This document shows positions 7,399 through 12,022 of a stretch of DNA of 12,022 bases, piece after piece. Positions within the stretch are counted from its first letter, which is position 1, and each line of letters begins with the position of its first letter. This DNA comes from Bacteroidales bacterium M6 (GTDB lineage Bacteria; Bacteroidota; Bacteroidia; Bacteroidales; Muribaculaceae), in the NCBI GenBank assembly GCA_001689485.1, contig LUJQ01000073.1:1-12022 (forward strand). The letters are read 5' to 3'. The notes below the pieces were generated by a model that saw only the letters and a list, made by a program, of their open reading frames with translations, was not told the origin of the DNA and did not search any database. The position numbers and the translations under genes are program-made.

Positions 7399-9825
7399 TT
7401 AATAGTTAAGAACGATGTCGTCGATAAACAGGCTTGAACCCTGGAATTTGCCGTCGGACAGGTTACCGAAAGAGGGTACTTCGAACCAGTCTTTATTCCT
7501 TGTATTCCAATCAGGATGGCCGCTTGACACAAATTCGACATAAATCTGCGCGGCTTTACCCGGATTCTCCACATAACTGAGCGGAACTGTTACCTTCGTA
7601 TAATTGGCTGCATCAAGATTACTTTGAGAACCGGTTGCAATAACATTACCTGCGTTATCCTTCAACCATATGGTAACCGCACCATAATCAGCCGGATTTT
7701 TTTTTGCATAACGACAAAAGAATGAAATAGATACGGGACGAGATGAGAAAGCTATCCCTTTTTGTATTTCAGTCTCCATGTCAGAATACTTTGTGGGGCT
7801 GGTTCCAAGATATAACATCCCTTTTGTTATATACTTCGGATTCCCTGAGCTTATTGAGCCCGTGGCACTGTTACCCGCACCCCAACCTATAGTACGTAAT
7901 TCGGCAGCATACGACCCGCCATGTTTGTTGGTGGACTGTGCGGTACCCGACCGATTTACATATGCCGTATAATCCCTAGTACCCGTGTTGCCGGTTGTCA
8001 TCGGATTATATGTAGCCCATCCCGACACATCCCAGCACTCATAATTTCGCTCTTCTTTGGTCTTTTTCCAAGTCTCCATATCAGAATTCGGAAGCTGTAT
8101 GGCTTCCTCTGTGATGAATTCCATAACCGACGACTCCCCTTCATGGGCATTAATCTTTACATAATATTTTGTAGCCGGGGTCAGATCGGTAACAGTTATA
8201 ATATTATTCGATACCGACTTGGACGCATGTTCATGGAAATCTATGCCATTAGTGGAAATCAGCACCTTGGAATTGACGGCATGTTCCGGATCGTTTGCAC
8301 CACACCTGAATTTCACAGAAGCCCTGGTAGCATACACATCGTTATCCGATACAGTTGCGGCAACACCGTTGCGTACCACCGTATATACTTCGGAGTAATG
8401 ATTATCATCAGAATTCGCACGGATAAGCACGTTATTTTCATCGGCAGGTACGGTTACCGTCACCCTATAACGTGTGGCTTCGCTTTGTGACTGCTCTAAC
8501 GAAATTACAGGAACAGACCGGAAAATCCCCTGTTCGTTCTTACGCTCGAAGGTAACGTTTTCAATCGGCCCGTTATACACAAGGTCAAATGAAAGTTCTG
8601 TTGCATCAACTTTCAACGGAGCCGCATTTTCAATCAGCAGCTCAAGCTTTTTTATAATGTACGTAAGGGTAAGAGGGTCGCTGCTTTTCGAGTTTTTGTC
8701 TTTGGCAACAAGTGTGAACGAAACTTCGTTATTACCCCCATCGATATATTTAAGTCGTTCGGGTATACGGTTAAACCCTACGAACGCCATCTGGCTCTTA
8801 ACTCCTTCGAACCCGACGAACCCCATATTCAAGTCCCTCAGACGGGCAAGCGTGGCATCATCGGCAGTGGCGAAATCGACCGTGGCAGGCCAACCGCGTT
8901 CTATAAGCGAGCCGGAAGTGGTCAGAACAGCCGTCTGCACATATCCCTGCGCCATAACCGCCATTTGCACCACATCTTCGAGCTGGACACCTTCAAGCAC
9001 CTCGATAGGGGTGCCGGGGGTGAAGCCTATAGGTGAGATAACCGGGGCGTCGGCCACAAGTACCTGATCGCTTACATCAAGCACCAGTTCCTCCTCAACC
9101 ACATCGGAGTTGAAGGTCACGTTAAGTCCGCTTCCGCCAACATCACCGTTGTTAACATCGATAAACAACTTGTAATGATGGCGTGCCTCGGCCTCAAAGC
9201 TCTTGACGTTGAGTTTGCCGGAAACCCCGTTGGGTTTGGTCACATTGACATTAACCTCCACATGACCCGGCACCATGTAGAGCGAACGGGTTTCCGTGGG
9301 ATTGTAGGCGTACTGCGACGTACCGGCATAAACCTCGCCGCTGAAATCGGTGAAATACTCACTCATCGCATCCGACCACGTTATTGTGAGCATGGCATTG
9401 CCGAGCGTCGCGGTGATGCTGACAGGCGAGGTGCGGTTTTCGAGAATACTGAAACGGGCCGCACCATAATAATACGGGCGGTTAAAACCGCCGAAATCCG
9501 CGTCGCCATAGGAAGCCTCCATCGTGTAGGCTCCTACAGGGAAGTTTTCAGCCGGGTCGAAATCGGCAGGCGACTCCCATGTGCGCTCCAACGAGCCGTC
9601 GTCGGCCGAAAGCGTGAGTTTCAAATCATCAGGGGAAATCTGCATTGCCTGCCCGTCGGCACGCGCTGCGGCCTTGCCTTGAGGTGCGGCAACCACCGGG
9701 TCAAGCCCGATGCTCGGAAGGATGCGCCCTTCGCGGTCGCCTGAAGGGTTGAATGTGTCGCTGCACGCCGACAAAAACGCCAGCCCCGCCACGGCACAAA
9801 ACCCGGTTAGCACTTTGTTCTTCAT
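7399..9825 (-). CDS. DUF4493 / Fn3-like / PCMD-like domain lipoprotein (first of operon)
   Basis: Starting at ATG 9825 this is an 808-residue predicted lipoprotein. That start directly gives the signal peptide MKNKVLTGF...FLSAC, with Cys21 lipidated; an in-frame ATG at 9840 would add five residues. The mature protein begins CSDTFNPSGDREGRIL, followed by a DUF4493-like region (about 30-400) with FPVGAYTMEASYGD and PYYYGAARF. A Fn3-like module (about 488-573, TDLTPATKYYVKINA) precedes a PCMD-like C-terminal domain (about 577-808), with DMETW, ECWDVSGW, GIAFSSRP and the final strand FIDDIVLNY. Domain order matches the third gene of the operon. Two oddities are an A9 run in the coding strand at 7697-7705 and much lower GC in the C-terminal half. 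Function unknown; a surface-exposed glycan-binding or adhesive role is inference. Confidence 0.84.
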   Translation of the reverse strand: MKNKVLTGFCAVAGLAFLSACSDTFNPSGDREGRILPSIGLDPVVAAPQGKAAARADGQAMQISPDDLKLTLSADDGSLERTWESPADFDPAENFPVGAYTMEASYGDADFGGFNRPYYYGAARFSILENRTSPVSITATLGNAMLTITWSDAMSEYFTDFSGEVYAGTSQYAYNPTETRSLYMVPGHVEVNVNVTKPNGVSGKLNVKSFEAEARHHYKLFIDVNNGDVGGSGLNVTFNSDVVEEELVLDVSDQVLVADAPVISPIGFTPGTPIEVLEGVQLEDVVQMAVMAQGYVQTAVLTTSGSLIERGWPATVDFATADDATLARLRDLNMGFVGFEGVKSQMAFVGFNRIPERLKYIDGGNNEVSFTLVAKDKNSKSSDPLTLTYIIKKLELLIENAAPLKVDATELSFDLVYNGPIENVTFERKNEQGIFRSVPVISLEQSQSEATRYRVTVTVPADENNVLIRANSDDNHYSEVYTVVRNGVAATVSDNDVYATRASVKFRCGANDPEHAVNSKVLISTNGIDFHEHASKSVSNNIITVTDLTPATKYYVKINAHEGESSVMEFITEEAIQLPNSDMETWKKTKEERNYECWDVSGWATYNPMTTGNTGTRDYTAYVNRSGTAQSTNKHGGSYAAELRTIGWGAGNSATGSISSGNPKYITKGMLYLGTSPTKYSDMETEIQKGIAFSSRPVSISFFCRYAKKNPADYGAVTIWLKDNAGNVIATGSQSNLDAANYTKVTVPLSYVENPGKAAQIYVEFVSSGHPDWNTRNKDWFEVPSFGNLSDGKFQGSSLFIDDIVLNY
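7697..7705 (-). repeat. A9 homopolymer inside the first lipoprotein gene
   Basis: The plus strand has nine T in a row, read as A9 in the coding strand across the codons for AKKN (about residues 707-710) within the PCMD-like domain. A one-base change in length would shift the frame and alter or remove about the last 100 residues. Confidence 0.9.
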
Positions 9826-9846
9826 TGTCTGTGATTCCATTTTTAA

Positions 9847-9880
9847 CGGTTCGGCCTTATACTGAAAAGGCATCGAACCG
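9847..9880 (-). promoter_or_regulatory. Bulged hairpin in the lipoprotein operon leader
   Basis: CGGTTCG (9847-9853) pairs with CGAACCG (9874-9880). The stem continues with GCCTT (9854-9858) against AAGGC (9867-9871) after a two-base bulge, around an eight-base loop. It ends 21 bases before the ATG at 9825, close enough to influence ribosome access. It lies inside the predicted long 5' leader of the operon. Confidence 0.55.
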
Positions 9881-9917
9881 GTGTGATTGCTTACTGTGTA
9901 TGTTTCTGCCCGCATCC

Positions 9918-9946
9918 GGCACACCCCCCGTTAACCACGGGGTGCC
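9918..9946 (-). other. Second leader hairpin of the lipoprotein operon
   Basis: GGCAC (9918-9922) pairs with GTGCC (9942-9946). After a four-base bulge, CCCG (9927-9930) pairs with CGGG (9938-9941) around a seven-base loop. No T-tract follows on the minus strand, so it is not an obvious attenuator. Confidence 0.4.
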
Positions 9947-10008
9947 AGGAACTTGCAGTTTATGCCACTATTCTATAGCAGATTGTTTTACCTTAAAGTT
10001 TATCGCGG

Positions 10009-10016
10009 CAAAGATA
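10009..10016 (-). promoter_or_regulatory. Probable -7 element of the DUF4493 lipoprotein operon
   Basis: TATCTTTG on the minus strand (10016-10009) matches TAnnTTTG exactly. The upstream -33 element is weak (a TTTA about 21 bases upstream). A start near 10002 implies a 5' leader of about 175 bases before ATG 9825. I saw no convincing inverted repeats flanking it, so an invertible promoter is not supported. Confidence 0.55.
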
Positions 10017-10141
10017 CGCAAAAACTCCGAATAATCATAAATAAATGTTTAACAGGGAGGTCATCCGCTCCACGATTGCCCCTTTATGCAAATAAATGCA
10101 CCAAAACGGGCAGAAATAGCGTGCGTTTCCCGATTTTTTCC

Positions 10142-10149
10142 TAACTTTG
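10142..10149 (+). promoter_or_regulatory. Probable -7 element of the guaB promoter
   Basis: TAACTTTG matches the TAnnTTTG consensus exactly, preceded by a T-rich stretch. No good -33 TTTG is visible at the usual spacing. A start near 10156 gives a leader of about 58 bases to the guaB ATG. With the element at 10009-10016 it makes this a divergent promoter region. Confidence 0.6.
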
Positions 10150-10214
10150 CATGCAATAAAATAGGATGAAGTGATTTAAGCTTCAATCAGCATTCTTAAG
10201 CCATTCATACGAAT

Positions 10215-11696
10215 ATGTCATCATTTATTGCAGACAGGGTTAAAATGGACGGTCTCACCTTCGACGACGTCCTCCTCATCCCCGCTTATTCCGACGTCCT
10301 CCCCCGCGACGTCAGCCTACACTCCAAGTTTTCACGAAACATCACCCTGAATGTGCCGCTCGTGTCGGCCGCGATGGACACCGTGACAGAGGCAACGATG
10401 GCCATAGCCATAGCACGCGAAGGCGGCATCGGCGTGATTCACAAGAACATGCCCATAGAGGAGCAGGCGCGGCAGGTGCATGCGGTGAAACGCGCCGAAA
10501 ACGGGATGATTTACGACCCGGTGACCATACGCCGGGGCAGCACCGTTGGCGACGCCCTGAAAATGATGGAGGAATTCCACATCGGCGGCATACCCGTGGT
10601 CGATGAAGAAAACTTCCTGGTAGGCATAGTCACCAACCGCGACCTCCGTTTCGAACGCAACCTCAACCGCCCCGTCGACGAAGTGATGACCTCGGAAAAC
10701 ATCATCACCACCTCGCAATCGACCAACCTCGAGGAAGCAGCGCAGATTCTGCAATGCCATAAAATCGAAAAGCTCCCGGTGGTTGACCGCGAAGGACACC
10801 TTATCGGACTGGTAACCTACAAAGACATCACCAAGGCCAAAGACAAACCCCATGCCTGCAAGGACCGCCTGGGACGCCTCCGCGTGGCAGCCGGTGTGGG
10901 CGTCACAGCCGACTCGATGCAACGCGTCGACGCGCTGGTGGCTGCCGGAGCCGACGCAATCGTAATCGACACCGCCCACGGCCACACCAAAGGCGTAATC
11001 GGTGTGCTCCGCAGCATAAAGGAAAAATATCCCGAAATCGATGTGGTCGTAGGGAACATCGCCACCGGCGAAGCAGCCCGCTACCTCGTTGAAAACGGTG
11101 CCGACGGCGTAAAAGTGGGCATCGGCCCCGGTTCGATATGCACAACCCGCATCATCGCAGGCGTAGGCGTGCCGCAGCTCTCGGCAGTATATGATGTCGC
11201 AAAAGCTTTGGAAGGCACCGGCGTGCCTCTGATTGCCGACGGCGGCATCCGCTACAGCGGCGACATCGTAAAAGCACTTGCCGCAGGTGGGTGCAGCGTG
11301 ATGCTCGGCGGTATGCTCGCAGGTGTGGAGGAATCGCCCGGCGACACCATTATATACAACGGCAGGAAATACAAATCCTATCGCGGCATGGGATCCCTCG
11401 AAGCTATGGAAAAAGGCTCGAAAGACCGTTATTTCCAGGCAGGCGAAACCGACGCGAAGAAACTCGTGCCGGAAGGCATAGCCGCCCGCGTGCCCTACAA
11501 AGGCTCACTCTTCGAGGTTGTCTACCAAATGCTCGGCGGCCTGCGTGCCGGCATGGGCTACTGCGGCGCCAAAGACATCGAAGCGCTCCATTCGGCAAAA
11601 TTCACCCGCATCACCAATGCCGGTGTGGCCGAAAGCCATCCCCACGACGTGGCCATCACCAGCGAGGCTCCTAACTACAGCGCCTCGTCCCGTTGA
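10215..11696 (+). CDS. guaB: Inosine-5'-monophosphate dehydrogenase
   Basis: GuaB oxidises IMP to XMP with NAD+, the rate-limiting step of guanine nucleotide synthesis, in the cytoplasm. The 493-residue length is normal for bacterial IMPDH. The N-terminus LTFDDVLLIPAYSDVLP is characteristic. Two CBS domains (about 97-150 and 158-212) interrupt the TIM barrel. Visible active-site elements are Asp252 in IDTAHGH, the catalytic-Cys loop GPGSICTTR (304-312, Cys309), ADGGIR (341-346), GGMLAG (365-370), RGMGSLEAM (390-398), the Arg405-Tyr406 pair of the flap in DRYF, and EGIAARVPYKG (420-430). All key residues are present, so it should be active. It is transcribed alone, divergently from the lipoprotein operon, and is followed by a strong terminator. 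Confidence 0.97.
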   Translation: MSSFIADRVKMDGLTFDDVLLIPAYSDVLPRDVSLHSKFSRNITLNVPLVSAAMDTVTEATMAIAIAREGGIGVIHKNMPIEEQARQVHAVKRAENGMIYDPVTIRRGSTVGDALKMMEEFHIGGIPVVDEENFLVGIVTNRDLRFERNLNRPVDEVMTSENIITTSQSTNLEEAAQILQCHKIEKLPVVDREGHLIGLVTYKDITKAKDKPHACKDRLGRLRVAAGVGVTADSMQRVDALVAAGADAIVIDTAHGHTKGVIGVLRSIKEKYPEIDVVVGNIATGEAARYLVENGADGVKVGIGPGSICTTRIIAGVGVPQLSAVYDVAKALEGTGVPLIADGGIRYSGDIVKALAAGGCSVMLGGMLAGVEESPGDTIIYNGRKYKSYRGMGSLEAMEKGSKDRYFQAGETDAKKLVPEGIAARVPYKGSLFEVVYQMLGGLRAGMGYCGAKDIEALHSAKFTRITNAGVAESHPHDVAITSEAPNYSASSR

Positions 11697-11754
11697 TAAC
11701 ACAACCATATAACCCCTTTGCAGCACAACTCTTAAAGGGATCATAACCAACTTA

Positions 11755-11797
11755 CAAGGCGATGTGTCAAAATATTGAATTTTGACACATCGCCTTG
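11755..11797 (+). terminator. Rho-independent terminator of guaB
   Basis: A perfect 19-bp inverted repeat (11755-11773 with 11779-11797) encloses a five-base loop and is followed on the plus strand by CCTTTTA. It lies 58 bases after the guaB stop. The inner stem has a GTGTCAAAAT motif that resembles the second hairpin at 11860-11888. Confidence 0.85.
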
Positions 11798-11859
11798 CCT
11801 TTTACCCGGATGGCGAGGGTGCTGTCAGCTCCCCCTCCCAAGAATGATGCTTATCGAAA

Positions 11860-11888
11860 GTGTGCCAAAATGCGGAACTTTGGCACAC
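11860..11888. repeat. Second hairpin resembling the guaB terminator
   Basis: GTGTGCCAAA (11860-11869) pairs perfectly with TTTGGCACAC (11879-11888) around a nine-base loop. The arms resemble the inner part of the preceding terminator. Short T runs flank it on both strands (CCCTTTAAG on plus, TTTCG on minus). It could end a minus-strand gene lying beyond the window, or be a repeat copy. Confidence 0.6.
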
Positions 11889-11936
11889 CCTTTAAGTAAG
11901 TCGTGGAAATTATTTTATATTGTCTGAGAGCATACT

Positions 11937-12021
11937 TTCAGTCGATTTTTGTCCGAAAATGAAGGAGTGTAGCGAGCTACACGACTGAAGATGAGGATAA
12001 AAAGCGGCGAAAGGATGCCGC
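11937..12021. other. Compact block of nested inverted repeats at window end
   Basis: TTCAGTCG (11937-11944) pairs with CGACTGAA (11982-11989), enclosing two hairpins: ATTTT/AAAAT (11945-11949 with 11956-11960) and GTGTAG/CTACAC (11967-11972 with 11977-11982). The result looks like a three-way junction. A third hairpin GCGGC/GCCGC (12004-12008 with 12017-12021) follows. No supported reading frame runs through it. It may be a structured RNA, a mobile-element end or an intergenic repeat; the window ends before this can be decided. Confidence 0.5.
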
Positions 12022-12022
12022 A

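Noticed and set aside
9826..9924. Upstream in-frame extension of the first lipoprotein gene to 9924
   Set aside because: The extension starts at a GTG inside a hairpin and would bury the signal peptide behind 33 residues. ATG 9825 places the lipoprotein signal at the N-terminus.
9825..10215. Invertible (phase-variable) promoter upstream of the lipoprotein operon
   Set aside because: I looked for inverted repeats flanking the predicted promoter and found only local hairpins inside the leader and weak partial matches. No recombinase gene is present in the window.
11915..12022. A 35-residue minus-strand frame open to the window edge
   Set aside because: It runs straight through the nested inverted repeats at 11937-12021, looks low in complexity and matches no family I recognise. 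A C-terminal fragment of a gene beyond the window cannot be excluded.

Overview
The window looks like chromosomal DNA from a gut member of the order Bacteroidales. Three things suggest this: DUF4493 and PCMD-type lipoproteins, an oversized LptF/LptG-type permease, and several matches to the Bacteroidetes promoter -7 element TAnnTTTG. The moderate-to-high GC content would suit a Muribaculaceae-like lineage, but that placement is inference.

Layout: positions 1-81 hold a tRNA-Ser(UGA) on the minus strand, cut at its 3' end by the window edge. Positions 82-504 have no protein gene; they hold the tRNA promoter and leader and three large hairpins. Positions 505-3630 are a minus-strand housekeeping pair, an LptF/LptG-family permease followed by bifunctional ribBA. 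Positions 3800-9825 are a minus-strand operon of three consecutive DUF4493 lipoproteins (long, short, long) that ends at a strong hairpin terminator (3704-3740). Positions 9826-10214 are a divergent intergenic region with a promoter for each direction. Positions 10215-11696 are guaB (IMP dehydrogenase) on the plus strand. Positions 11697-12022 are non-coding and contain the guaB terminator, a look-alike second hairpin, and a compact block of nested inverted repeats at the window end.

The housekeeping genes act in lipopolysaccharide transport, riboflavin precursor synthesis and guanine nucleotide synthesis. The accessory part is the lipoprotein operon. All three proteins have a lipoprotein signal peptide and a DUF4493-like beta-rich region. 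The first and third also carry a fibronectin-III-like module and a C-terminal PCMD-like domain ending in a similar hydrophobic strand. They are probably co-expressed envelope proteins, perhaps surface-exposed and glycan-binding or adhesive, but their function is not known.

The points most worth a second look are the lipoprotein operon, an A9 homopolymer inside the first lipoprotein gene, a sharp composition change within that gene, and two unexplained structured intergenic regions (214-415 and 11937-12021).
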